The notes under the pieces were generated by a model. The model was not told the origin of the DNA and searched no databases. It saw only the letters and a program-made list of their open reading frames with translations. A stretch of DNA of 64,000 nucleotides from Acidobacteriota bacterium (GTDB lineage: Bacteria > Acidobacteriota > Terriglobia > Terriglobales > SCQP01): assembly GCA_021818955.1 (NCBI GenBank), contig JAKASR010000017.1:18159-82158 (forward strand), given 5' to 3'. Below are positions 36,678 through 44,931 of the stretch, piece by piece; within the stretch, counting starts at the first letter, position 1; every line of letters starts with the position of its first letter. The position numbers and the translations under genes were made by a program.

Positions 36678-37817
36678 ATGATAAATAGAATGGCAACCGA
36701 AATAAAGACATTCTCGCCCATGCTGGCGATCGCCGACACCTCGTTGACGGAAGCCGAGATTCAGGCCGCGGTCAATGTGCTGCGCTCCGGCGCGCTGAGG
36801 CAAGGTGGGGAGTGTGACGCTTTCGAGGCGGAGTTTGCCGCCCGGGTGGGCGCGCCTTATGCCGTCTCTAGTGCCAGCGGCACAGCTGCCCTGCATCTGG
36901 CATATATGACGTTTCTGCAGCCAGGGGACGAGGTGTTGCTGCCATCTTTCACCTTCATCGCCACGGGCAGCACGGTGAGCGCCGCGGGAGGACGGCCGGT
37001 CTTCTGCGATGTGGATCCGGAAACCTTTCTTCTAGATCTGGCTGATGCCGAACGTAAGCTGACCCCGCGCACCCGCGCCATCTCGCCCGTGCACCTGTTT
37101 GGCAATCCTTGCGATCTAGCGGCAGTTGAGGCGTTTGCAGCCCAACACCGGCTAAGAATCATCTGGGATGCGGCTCAAGCCCATGGAGCGCGCTGGCAGG
37201 GGCGTGAGCTTGGCGGCTGGGACGATTTTGTTGCGTATTCGTTTTACCCAACCAAAAATCTTTTTGTAGGCGAGGGAGGCATGACTTGCACCCTCAATCC
37301 GGAGCTGGCCGAACGAATGCGCTACTTGCGCTCGCATGGCCAGACGGGCCGGTATCTGCATACCCTGCCGGGCCTGAACTATCGCATGTCCGATGTGGAA
37401 GCGGCGATTGGCCGGGCTCAATTGCATCGTTTTGACGCGATGCTGGCGGCGCGCCGCCGGCATGCGGCGATCCTTCGCGATGGGTTATCCTCCCTGCCGG
37501 GACTGCATCTGCAGAAAGTTGTCCCGGGAAACGAGCCGGCGTGGCATCAGTTTTGTTTTCGCGTTGAGGCCGGCGCCTTTGGCTGCGATCGCAATCAGTT
37601 GGCGCAAAAGCTCGCCGATCAAGGCATTGCCACCGCAGTGCATTATCCCCGCGGCTTGCACCAACAACCTGTGTTTCGCCAGCTCTATGGCGACTCGTTT
37701 TTGCCGGCGACCGAGGCGATAGCGCAAAGTATCCTGGCCGTGCCGGTGCATCATGGGCTTACTGAACATGACGCCGAACGTATCGTTGAAGCGATTGTGG
37801 CTGCACGCACCGGTTGA
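36678..37817 (+). CDS. DegT/DnrJ/EryC1/StrS aminotransferase
   Basis: 379 residues (ATG 36690, MATEIKTFSP, is an alternative start). Complete sugar aminotransferase: SSASGTAALHLAYM, VHLFGNPCDLAAVE, IIWDAAQAHGARW with the ring Asp, and YSFYPTKNLFVGEGGM with the Schiff-base Lys; C-terminal HQFCFRVEAG and TAVHYPRGLHQQPVF. It follows cysNC by 57 bases and precedes the reductase promoter, so it is probably part of the cysD transcript although its role is in sugar metabolism. Likely works with Gmd products. Confidence 0.88.
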   Translation: MINRMATEIKTFSPMLAIADTSLTEAEIQAAVNVLRSGALRQGGECDAFEAEFAARVGAPYAVSSASGTAALHLAYMTFLQPGDEVLLPSFTFIATGSTVSAAGGRPVFCDVDPETFLLDLADAERKLTPRTRAISPVHLFGNPCDLAAVEAFAAQHRLRIIWDAAQAHGARWQGRELGGWDDFVAYSFYPTKNLFVGEGGMTCTLNPELAERMRYLRSHGQTGRYLHTLPGLNYRMSDVEAAIGRAQLHRFDAMLAARRRHAAILRDGLSSLPGLHLQKVVPGNEPAWHQFCFRVEAGAFGCDRNQLAQKLADQGIATAVHYPRGLHQQPVFRQLYGDSFLPATEAIAQSILAVPVHHGLTEHDAERIVEAIVAARTG

Positions 37818-37906
37818 ATTTCATGCAGAATACGGTGCCGTCCAATCAGACTGCGTGATACTTCCCCTTCGCCGGTCCTTGCCCGTCGGTTGGCAAGAAA
37901 ATAAGC

Positions 37907-37912
37907 TATAAT
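37907..37912 (+). promoter_or_regulatory. -10 element upstream of the reductase leader
   Basis: A perfect TATAAT at 37907-37912, 20 bases before the leader peptide GTG. No convincing -35 at 17-base spacing (TTGCCC at 37879 and TTGGCA at 37890 are off-spaced). Transcription would start near 37919. Confidence 0.5.
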
Positions 37913-37932
37913 CATAATTTCTCGGAGCCCAA

Positions 37933-38034
37933 GTGAGCCTCGCTCATCCATTTGGTTTTCGCCGCATGACCCGCCGTTCCGGCTGTTGTCCTTGTCCCAA
38001 TCCCTATCCGGCGAACTATTTGAGGCGCACCTAA
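37933..38034 (+). CDS. Cysteine-codon leader peptide (attenuator uORF)
   Basis: 33 codons, GTG start with GGAG (37924-37927) five bases upstream; ATG 37966 would give 22 codons in the same frame. The distinctive part is CCPCPNPYP with TGT codons at 37984, 37987 and 37993; stop TAA at 38032-38034. Spacing to the terminator at 38061-38094 is typical of amino-acid attenuators. Bases 38008-38014 (CCGGCGA), inside the uORF just after the Cys codons, are exactly complementary to 38065-38071 in the terminator's left arm. Ribosome stalling at Cys codons would leave that segment free as an antiterminator; quick translation would cover it. Function is inferred from this layout. Confidence 0.7.
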   Translation: MSLAHPFGFRRMTRRSGCCPCPNPYPANYLRRT

Positions 38035-38060
38035 CCCGCAGAAATCATCGGCCCTCATCA

Positions 38061-38094
38061 CCCATCGCCGGAAAGGTCCGGCGATGGGTTTTTT
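38061..38094 (+). terminator. Rho-independent terminator acting as attenuator
   Basis: A perfect 11-bp stem (left arm CCCATCGCCGG at 38061-38071, right arm 38078-38088) with a 6-base loop and six T residues at 38089-38094. It lies 28 bases before the reductase ATG and after the leader peptide, so it must be conditionally bypassed for the reductase to be expressed. Confidence 0.85.
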
Positions 38095-38122
38095 GCTTTA
38101 TGGGCCAAATTCAAAAACACCT

Positions 38123-40372
38123 ATGAAAGTATCCAATCCCGCATGGAAAGATCGTCTGTCGGAGCGCTTGCCGGAAAATCTGGCGCGCGAAGTGGACATC
38201 TTCGAGGCCGAGATCGGCTTGCGCAAGCAGGGCAAGCTGGATGAAAAATTGTTTGCCGAAACCCGCCTGCGCCGCGGCGTCTATGGCCAGCGCTACGACA
38301 ATGGCCAACGCAGCGACGGCCGCGTCCTGCGCCGCCTGCCCTACCCGGAACACCCCAGCAAAGGTCCGAATACGCTCTGGGATGCTCCCGGCATGCAGCG
38401 CATCAAAGTGCCGGGGGGCGGTTTAAGTGCGGCGCAACTGGAAACCATCGCCGAGCTGGCGGAGGAATACTCCGACGGAATCGCCCATATCACCACCCGT
38501 CAGGACTTCCAACTCCATTACGTGCACATCGAAAACACGCCCAGCGTGATGCGCCGTCTCGCCGCCGTGGGCATCACCACCCGCGAGGCTTGCGGCAACG
38601 CCGTTCGCAATGTCACCGCCTGTCCTTATGCCGGCGTCTGCCCGGATGAGGCGTTTGATGTCTCCCCCTATGCCACCCGCCTGGCCTGGCATCTAATGGG
38701 CCATCCCGATTGCCAGGATTTTGGCCGCAAGTTCAAACCCGCCTTTAGCGGCTGCGGCAATCATGCCTGCGGTCTTGCCAAAATCCACGATCTCGGCTTG
38801 GTGGCGGTTACCCGCGAGGAAAATGGCGTTCTCCAGCGCGGCTTTCAAATGTATGTCGGCGGCGGCCTGGGACCGGTCCCGTATCAGGCCCAGTTGTTCA
38901 GCGATTTCATTCCGGTGGCCGAACTGCTGCCGATGGCCCAAGCCATTGGGCGCGTTTACGCCCGCCTGGGAGAAAAGAAAAATCGCAACCGGGCGCGGCT
39001 GAAATTCCTGTTGCATGACCTTGGTCTGGAAAAGTTTCGCGACTTGGTTTTCGCCGAGCGCCAGCGGCTGGAACCAGACCCGCGCTGGACCGATTACCTC
39101 GCCGCGGCGGAACAAAACCAGGAGGCTGCGCTGCGGCCGGCAGGCGAGTTGTCCCCCTCCGGTTCAGAAAAATTCGAGCGCTGGCTGCGTGCCAATACCC
39201 GTGCGCAGAAGCAACCCGGATACGCCGCCGTAACCATCAAGCTGCCGCTGGGCGACATTACCGCCCGGCAACTACGCCAGTTGGCGGACATGGTCCGCCG
39301 CTATACCTGCGAAACCGTGCGCACTACCGTCGAGCAGAATTTTGTCATCCGCTGGGTCAGCCGCGGCGATCTGCCCGCGCTGTATGCCGAACTCGAAGCC
39401 GCCCATCTGGCCGAACCCGGCGCCGGCGGCATCGCGGATATTGTCAGTTGCCCTGGCACCGACACCTGCAAGCTCGGCATCTCCTCCTCGCGCGGCCTGG
39501 CGGCGGAACTGCGCCGGCAGTTCGCCCAGGGCGCGCTAGATGACCTCGATGAAGCCACCCGCAAGCTGCGCATAAAAATCAGCGGCTGCTTCAATAGCTG
39601 CGGCCAGCATCACATCGCCGATCTGGGATTTTACGGGGTCAGCCGCAAAGCCGCCGGCCAGGCGGCGCCGCATTTCCAGGTCGTGCTGGGCGGCGAATGG
39701 GAAGATAACGCCGGCGCTTATGGATTGCCCATCGCCGCCGTTCCTGCCAAGCACATCCCCGAAGTCGTGCGCCGCCTCACCCGCCGATTTCAAGCCGATC
39801 GCCAGCCCGGGCAAAGCTTTCGCGGCTTTGTCCAAAGCCTCGGCCGGTCGGAACTGAAAGCCCTGCTGGAAGATCTGACTCGCGTTCCCGCCGGCGACGC
39901 CTCTTTCCTCAGCGATTGGGGCGATCCGCGGGTGTATAGCCTCGAAGACATGGGCGTGGGCGAGTGCGCCGGCGAGGTGATTTCCCCGGTGGAGTTTGAT
40001 CTGGCCGCCGCCGAACGCCAGGTCTTCGAGGCGCAGCTGGCGCTCGAGCGCCAGCAACCCCAGGCGGCCGGCCAGATGGCTTATCGCGCCATGCTGCAGG
40101 GAGCCAAGGGACTGGTGAAGCTAAACCACAATCCCGGAGACGATCCGGCGCGCATCGTTGCCGAGTTCCGCGCCCAGTATTTTGACACGCGGCTGTTTTT
40201 CGATCCCTTCGTCGGCGGCCAGTTCGCTCAATACTTGTTCGCCGCGCATGCCAGCCCGGATCGGGCGCACGATGCGGCTTCGGCCGGAACCCTCATCCGC
40301 GAAGCGCAGCTATTTATTGACGCCTGCCACGGCTGCTACAACCGCCTATCCGCCGAGCCGGTCGAGGCATAA
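38123..40372 (+). CDS. Siroheme nitrite/sulfite reductase with C-terminal extension
   Basis: 749 residues. Two ferredoxin-like/siroheme repeats: the first has DFQLHYVHIEN, ACPYAGVC and SGCGNHACGLAKIHDLG; the second has VSCPGTDTCKLGISSS (C-x5-C) and SGCFNSCGQHHIADLGFYG (C-x3-C), the usual [4Fe-4S]-siroheme ligands. Core enzymes of the family end near 560-600 residues; here about 150 more residues follow (from FDLAAAERQVFEAQLALERQQPQAA), helical and ending in FIDACHGCYNRL, resembling a HEPN-like bundle. ATG 38123 (MKVSNPAWKDRL) lies after the terminator. Cys-leader control argues for assimilatory sulfite reduction rather than nitrite reduction. Confidence 0.88.
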   Translation: MKVSNPAWKDRLSERLPENLAREVDIFEAEIGLRKQGKLDEKLFAETRLRRGVYGQRYDNGQRSDGRVLRRLPYPEHPSKGPNTLWDAPGMQRIKVPGGGLSAAQLETIAELAEEYSDGIAHITTRQDFQLHYVHIENTPSVMRRLAAVGITTREACGNAVRNVTACPYAGVCPDEAFDVSPYATRLAWHLMGHPDCQDFGRKFKPAFSGCGNHACGLAKIHDLGLVAVTREENGVLQRGFQMYVGGGLGPVPYQAQLFSDFIPVAELLPMAQAIGRVYARLGEKKNRNRARLKFLLHDLGLEKFRDLVFAERQRLEPDPRWTDYLAAAEQNQEAALRPAGELSPSGSEKFERWLRANTRAQKQPGYAAVTIKLPLGDITARQLRQLADMVRRYTCETVRTTVEQNFVIRWVSRGDLPALYAELEAAHLAEPGAGGIADIVSCPGTDTCKLGISSSRGLAAELRRQFAQGALDDLDEATRKLRIKISGCFNSCGQHHIADLGFYGVSRKAAGQAAPHFQVVLGGEWEDNAGAYGLPIAAVPAKHIPEVVRRLTRRFQADRQPGQSFRGFVQSLGRSELKALLEDLTRVPAGDASFLSDWGDPRVYSLEDMGVGECAGEVISPVEFDLAAAERQVFEAQLALERQQPQAAGQMAYRAMLQGAKGLVKLNHNPGDDPARIVAEFRAQYFDTRLFFDPFVGGQFAQYLFAAHASPDRAHDAASAGTLIREAQLFIDACHGCYNRLSAEPVEA

Positions 40373-40423
40373 CGGAAATCGAGAGCACCTACGCGCCCGA
40401 CAGAATGGCCGAAAATTTCAAAT

Positions 40424-40990
40424 ATGGAACTCGAACATCTCGCCTTCAAGCTTTTCATCGCCCCCCCGCCCGAGGCGACCGTTGCCGCCCTGGTGCCGGT
40501 GTTTCATTCCTGGATTACGGCAGGTTCAGCAGAAGAATTGCTGATCGATGTTGCCGATTATCGCCATGTTCCCGAAGGGCCGGGCGTGGTGCTGATCGGA
40601 TTCCGGGCCGACTATAGCCTGGATCATAGCGGCGGCCGCTGGGGAATCCGGTACTACCGCAAAGCGCCGCTTGCGGGCGGCAATCTCGATCGCTTGTTGC
40701 ATGCCGCGCGCGCCACGCTAAACGCCTGCCGGCGGCTGCAAGCAGACTCGCGACTGTCAGGTGGCATACGTCTCGATGGCCATGAGTTCGAAATCCAGGT
40801 ATGTGACCGCCTGCTCGCGCCCAATACCGCCTCCGCGCAGCAGGAGTTCACTGCCGAGTTGGCTCCCTTCCTCGAGCGATTCCTCCGGGGTGGCCCCTAT
40901 CGGTTAACTTACGACAACGATCCCCGCAGCCTGCTCGCTACCCGCGTTACTTCCGAGTATATTTTTGAACTTGATCACTCTCTCTCGTAA
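40424..40990 (+). CDS. Conserved-looking protein of unknown function next to sulfite reductase
   Basis: 188 residues, soluble, mixed alpha/beta, no signal peptide or membrane segment. I do not recognise the family. It starts 51 bases after the reductase stop with no terminator between them, so it is probably co-transcribed and controlled by the same attenuator. Features: an N-terminal FKLFIAPPPEATVAALVPVFHSWI, a VVLIGFRADYSLDHSGGRWGIRYYRK segment with several aromatics, and a single Cys pair spread far apart. A helper of the reductase is a guess from position only. Confidence 0.6.
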   Translation: MELEHLAFKLFIAPPPEATVAALVPVFHSWITAGSAEELLIDVADYRHVPEGPGVVLIGFRADYSLDHSGGRWGIRYYRKAPLAGGNLDRLLHAARATLNACRRLQADSRLSGGIRLDGHEFEIQVCDRLLAPNTASAQQEFTAELAPFLERFLRGGPYRLTYDNDPRSLLATRVTSEYIFELDHSLS

Positions 40991-41460
40991 ATTACTCTGC
41001 CTATGCCATGGGCTCCGCCGGGGACAAGGTTGACTTGAAATCCAATGCCGGGTCTGCTTCAAGATGCAATAGAGCGTAATCAACAAGGTATGCGCGGCGG
41101 CAATGATGGCTCTGTTTTTTGCCTCGGCGAGCCGCAAATCGGCGGTGCCCGAAAAGTATGTGTTCCGCTTAGGAGAAGCGGCTCAGGCTGCCTGGCACAA
41201 CGCACGTTAAGCCACGGCGCACCGTAGCAGGACGCCCAGTCGTCGAATAAAGATGAACGAAACGGCGCAACGATCCCCTCAGGGATTCCTCCGCCCCTGC
41301 GGCGAATCGGGCGTAACGGGTGATTAGCTGGACTCCGCTGTTTAGCGGCAAGTATAAGCATCGGAGCTTGATGGACATTTTGTCCACACATGCTCCAATA
41401 GAAATAGACGCGCTCACCGCCTTTGCAGCTACACTGATGCGGGGTTTTTCAGCAGCCTTG
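40991..41460. other. Intergenic stretch without recognised gene
   Basis: About 470 bases between the unknown protein and the second gmd repeat. Short open frames occur on both strands but none shows a family-like pattern or a ribosome binding site. No clear terminator is seen. Confidence 0.5.
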
Positions 41461-42512
41461 CAGGTAATCATCAATGACTTCCAAACCCAAAAACGCGTTA
41501 ATTACTGGCATCACTGGCCAGGATGGCTCGTATCTGGCCGAATTGCTGCTGTCGAAAGGCTATGAAGTTCACGGGGTAGTGCGCCGGGTGGCGATGGAAA
41601 GCCCGGAAGCGCGACTGCAACGTATTCTGCCCCTGCTCTCCCGCATCAAACTGCATGCGGCCTCGCTTGAAAGCTATCCCAGTTTATTCACCATCGTGGC
41701 CAAGGTTAAGCCCGAGGAATGTTATCACCTTGCGGCGCAGAGCTTTGTCAGCTACTCATTCGAAGACGAATTCTCAACCCTGAACACCAATATCAACGGC
41801 ACGCATTATCTGCTCTCGGCGGTGAAGAACGCCGCGCCTGACTGCCGTTTTTATTTTGCCGGTTCCAGCGAAATGTTCGGCAAGGTGCGGCAATCGCCCC
41901 AAGACGAGCAAACGCCGTTTCATCCGCGTTCCGCCTATGGAATTTCCAAGGTGGCCGGCTACGATCTCACGCGTAATTATCGCGAAGCGTATAACATTTA
42001 CGCCTGCGCCGGCATTTTATTCAACCACGAATCGCCGCGCCGCGGGTTGGAGTTCGTCACCCGCAAAATCACCGCCGCGGTGGGCCGGATTCGCGCCGGG
42101 CAGCAGAAGGAATTGCGCCTGGGCAATCTCGACGCGCGGCGCGACTGGGGCCATGCCCGCGATTACGTCGAGGCGATGTGGCGCATGCTGCAACAACCGG
42201 CGCCGGATGATTATGTCATCGCCACAGGTGAAACTCACTCGGTGCGCGATTTCGCGGATAAAGCCTTTTCGGCGGCCGGCCTGAACTATCAGGATTACGT
42301 CGTTAGCGACCCGGAATTTTATCGCCCAGCGGAGGTCGACCTGTTACTGGGCGATGCTTCGAAAGCCCACCAGGTATTGGGCTGGAAACCGGCCAGCAGC
42401 TTCGATGACCTGGTTGAAGAAATGGTCAACGGCGACCTGCACTTGGCTCGCGCCACCCATTAGTCCTGAAGATGAAGATAGGGTTATGAAGGGGCATGAA
42501 ACGTGGTGAATC
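41461..42512 (+). repeat. Long direct repeat, right copy (gmd and flanks)
   Basis: Partner of 32505-33552. The right edge abuts a zone of broken genes, as expected for a recombination junction. Confidence 0.85.
41474..42463 (+). CDS. gmd: GDP-mannose 4,6-dehydratase, copy 2
   Basis: 329 residues, almost identical to the product at 32519: same cofactor motif ALITGITGQDGSYLAELLL, YGISK catalytic stretch and NLDARRDWGHARDYVEAMW. Differences are mostly synonymous or conservative (NLYTCAG versus NIYACAG, DNLVEEM versus DDLVEEM), so both copies appear functional. It stands alone, with no biosynthetic partner downstream, which marks it as the likely duplicated copy. Confidence 0.9.
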   Translation: MTSKPKNALITGITGQDGSYLAELLLSKGYEVHGVVRRVAMESPEARLQRILPLLSRIKLHAASLESYPSLFTIVAKVKPEECYHLAAQSFVSYSFEDEFSTLNTNINGTHYLLSAVKNAAPDCRFYFAGSSEMFGKVRQSPQDEQTPFHPRSAYGISKVAGYDLTRNYREAYNIYACAGILFNHESPRRGLEFVTRKITAAVGRIRAGQQKELRLGNLDARRDWGHARDYVEAMWRMLQQPAPDDYVIATGETHSVRDFADKAFSAAGLNYQDYVVSDPEFYRPAEVDLLLGDASKAHQVLGWKPASSFDDLVEEMVNGDLHLARATH

Positions 42513-42776
42513 GTATCCTTTCAGCAAGTCTGCGTCGGGGCGAGTTAACGCGCGAAAATTTGACTGCTTCGGCGTGCCGGTGAAGAGGATGCGATGTGCC
42601 TTATTGACGGAAAACGCCACAGGGTCGAAGTAACCACCGAGCCGTTCGCTCAGTTCTTCATGTTCTGAATGGAGGGCATCGGCGAGGGCGTCCAGCAAGT
42701 TGTAGTTTCCGGGAATTCCGCCGCAGTCTTCTGGCGGACAGGCAAGTTGGCCTGCCATGCAGACGGAGACCGTGCG
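42426..42776 (-). pseudogene. Plasmid pRiA4b ORF-3-like protein, C-terminal remnant
   Basis: Reads SVCMAGQLACPPEDCGGIPG then LLDALADALHSEHEELSERLGGYFDPVAF, the conserved C-terminal block of pRiA4b ORF-3-like proteins, usually preceded by about 100 residues that are absent here. Upstream codons on this strand (to about 43150) are in another frame and do not look like the family N-terminus. The tail runs into the 3' end of gmd copy 2. Regarded as a broken gene. Confidence 0.6.
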
Positions 42777-43580
42777 CGCGGCTGCCGTCGCGCATGACGT
42801 TGACGAAGCCCAACCCACTTGTTAGCTTGCTTTGGCCGGCGATGAAGGTGCGGAAATCGTCGCCGCAGCTTTCCGCGAGCGCAGGGATCCATTGGGAGCG
42901 GATGGTTACCAGCCGCAGTTTCTGGTGCTCATGCTTTTGAAGATTAAGATGGTAGATTTTCGGGGACTTGGCCTTTACCGCCTCCGGGCCGAGACGTTCC
43001 AAGACGATACCCGCGGCATCAAGCTCCCTGACGGTCTTCCAGATGCGCGGGTCGATGCGAATGGCGATTGTGACCGGCGCATTGCCATCCGGGTGGGACG
43101 GCATTTGAATGACCTGGGCATCGCCTGGCTGGAAGAGCCGGCACACAGGTTTTCGGAGGGTATGCGAGCGTGGGCCAAGCGCCGGCGCGTTGGGCGGCCA
43201 ACTGGCGCCGCCGGTTAACTGGCAGTATCCTCTTGGCTAGGCATCGGAGTGGGGATTGATGCCGTCAGCCATGAAGCAGTCCCTCTTCAAGCAGATCACT
43301 GCACTCTCTCCTGGTTGCGGCGAAGCCAGCCACCCCGTTACGGGCATAAAAAAAGCCATGTAGCGCAACTTTATTGCCGAAGCCAGGTGCTTGATCGGCT
43401 TCGGAAATTGCCGTCCAGGTCCCGCCAGTCGCGTCTTGCCGGTAGTAATTTGCCGTTTCGGCATTTCATATAGCCGGCCGCGCACGCGCCATGCGCGGCG
43501 CCCAGCGTTTCGGCCGGTTTCAAGGCCGCGCCGCCAGCACGCCGCCGTCAGGTCCGCCGCCGCCATGGGTGTTGAACACC
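42777..43580. other. Debris zone between two gene remnants
   Basis: No intact gene. On the minus strand about 42830-43146 stays open and codes IAIRIDPRIWKTVRELDAAG and further unrecognised sequence. At about 43340-43450 (minus) a piece reading YYRQDATGGTWTAISEAD then PGFGNKVALHGFF looks protein-coding but ends at a frameshift by a T-run. I could not name either. Confidence 0.4.
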
Positions 43581-44429
43581 ATGGGCTATTACGATTGGCG
43601 CGATATTCCCAACTATTGGGAATATGCCCATCGCTTTACCCTCTGCGACCATTTCTTTTCTTCGCTGATGGGTCCGAGCGAGCCCAACCACCTCTACACC
43701 GTGGCGGCGCAGTCCGGCGGATTGGTCAACAATCCACCGCCGGGGATCGCCCAGCAGCCGGGGGTGTATAGTTTTCCGACGCTGGCGCAGATGCTGCAGC
43801 ATGCGCGCGTGAGCTGGAAATATTACGACGAACTGCGGCCTCAGCAGCACACTTTATGGAATCCACTGCCCGGCTTTGTCGCCTTTCAGCATAATCCGCG
43901 GCTGATGTCTCACCTGGTCAGCCTGGGTGCGTTTTATTCCGACCTGCACCGCCATTCCCTGCCGCAGGTGGCTTGGATTGTGCCCGAACCGTTCAACAGC
44001 GAGCATCCGCCAAGCGATACGGTGCAGGGCATGTGGCATATCACCCATCTGATTAATGCCGTCATGGCCAGCCCCTATTGGAAAGATACGCTGATCGTGC
44101 TGACCTGGGACGATTACGGCGGATTTTACGATCATGTGCCTCCGCCCGCGGTGGACCGCTACGGCTATGGCCCGCGCGTTCCTACACTGCTCATCTCGCC
44201 CTACTCCCGCGCCGGCAAGGTCTGCCATGCCCATTTCGATTTCACCTCGCCTTTAAAGCTGATCGAGCGGCGTTTTGGCCTGCCTGCGCTCACCCGCCGC
44301 GATGCCCGCGCGCTGGATATGCGGAGTTGTTTCAACTTCCGCCAAACGCCGTTGCCGCCGCTAGAGATTACGCCCGCGACGCGATTTCATTTTCAACGCT
44401 GGGTGCAGCCGCCCGTAAGCGCGCCTTAA
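43581..44429 (+). pseudogene. Phosphoesterase (phospholipase C/acid phosphatase family), 5'-truncated
   Basis: The part from [19 protein letters not shown] to the stop matches the middle and C-terminal regions of the PF04185-type phosphoesterases: [40 protein letters not shown] (metal-ligand Asp/His) and [16 protein letters not shown]. The N-terminal third, which carries the ENRSFDHYFG-like signature with further ligands, is missing; upstream codons are Pro/Arg-rich junk in frame. Product would be inactive. Only the 5' end is lost, the rest is clean. Confidence 0.75.
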
Positions 44430-44592
44430 GTAGCGTAAGCGACCGCGAGCCGGGATGGAGCCACCGTAGCGCGCAGGATCAGGATGCTACTCTGCACTCT
44501 ACCGGTACGAACTTCATCGGTACGAACCTCGGTTCCGGATTGGAGCGATACCGGTTCGGCTTTCGAAAACGCGAGCACGACCGAAGCCGCCA

Positions 44593-44902
44593 GTGGTTAA
44601 CGGCGTACACAGGAGTACGCGTTACTTGGATTCCGTACGGATCGGAATTCTAGAGTTTCGGGAAAAGCTGGCCAGCTACCTGTTGGCATCGGATGCACCC
44701 CGTGGCCATCACTCGGCACGGCGAAACCGTCGGTTATTATCTGCCGGTACGCCGCAAACGGAGCCAAAGCGAGCGGTTTACATTGCGCCAAGCCGCCGCG
44801 CGTTGGGAAGAGCTGTTGGGGGCGGAAGTGATGCCGCCAAAGCGACTGGTCCTCGAGGTGAATTTGAATAGCGGATCGATTTGGGGCGTTCGCTCCACCT
44901 AA
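44593..44902 (+). pseudogene. Phd/YefM-type antitoxin with a frameshift
   Basis: Frame 1 reads ILEFREKLASYLLASDAP and then, after a run of four C at 44698-44701, the sequence continues in frame 2 as VAITRHGETVGYYLPVRRKR and an AAARWEELLGAEV tail. Joined, this is a typical Phd/YefM antitoxin. One extra base breaks it. No RelE- or VapC-like toxin gene follows; the next gene is the helicase. A sequencing error in the C-run is possible. Confidence 0.65.
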
Positions 44903-44931
44903 GCCTTTGCCCTACCTCCGCATGAGCCTCC

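Noticed and set aside
41045..41391. Short frames on both strands between the unknown protein and gmd copy 2
   Set aside because: No ribosome binding site, no domain-like pattern and mutually overlapping; treated as non-coding.
44490..44560. Repeated cggtacgaac motif, considered as CRISPR or operator
   Set aside because: Only two close copies without regular spacers; probably chance or a small local duplication.
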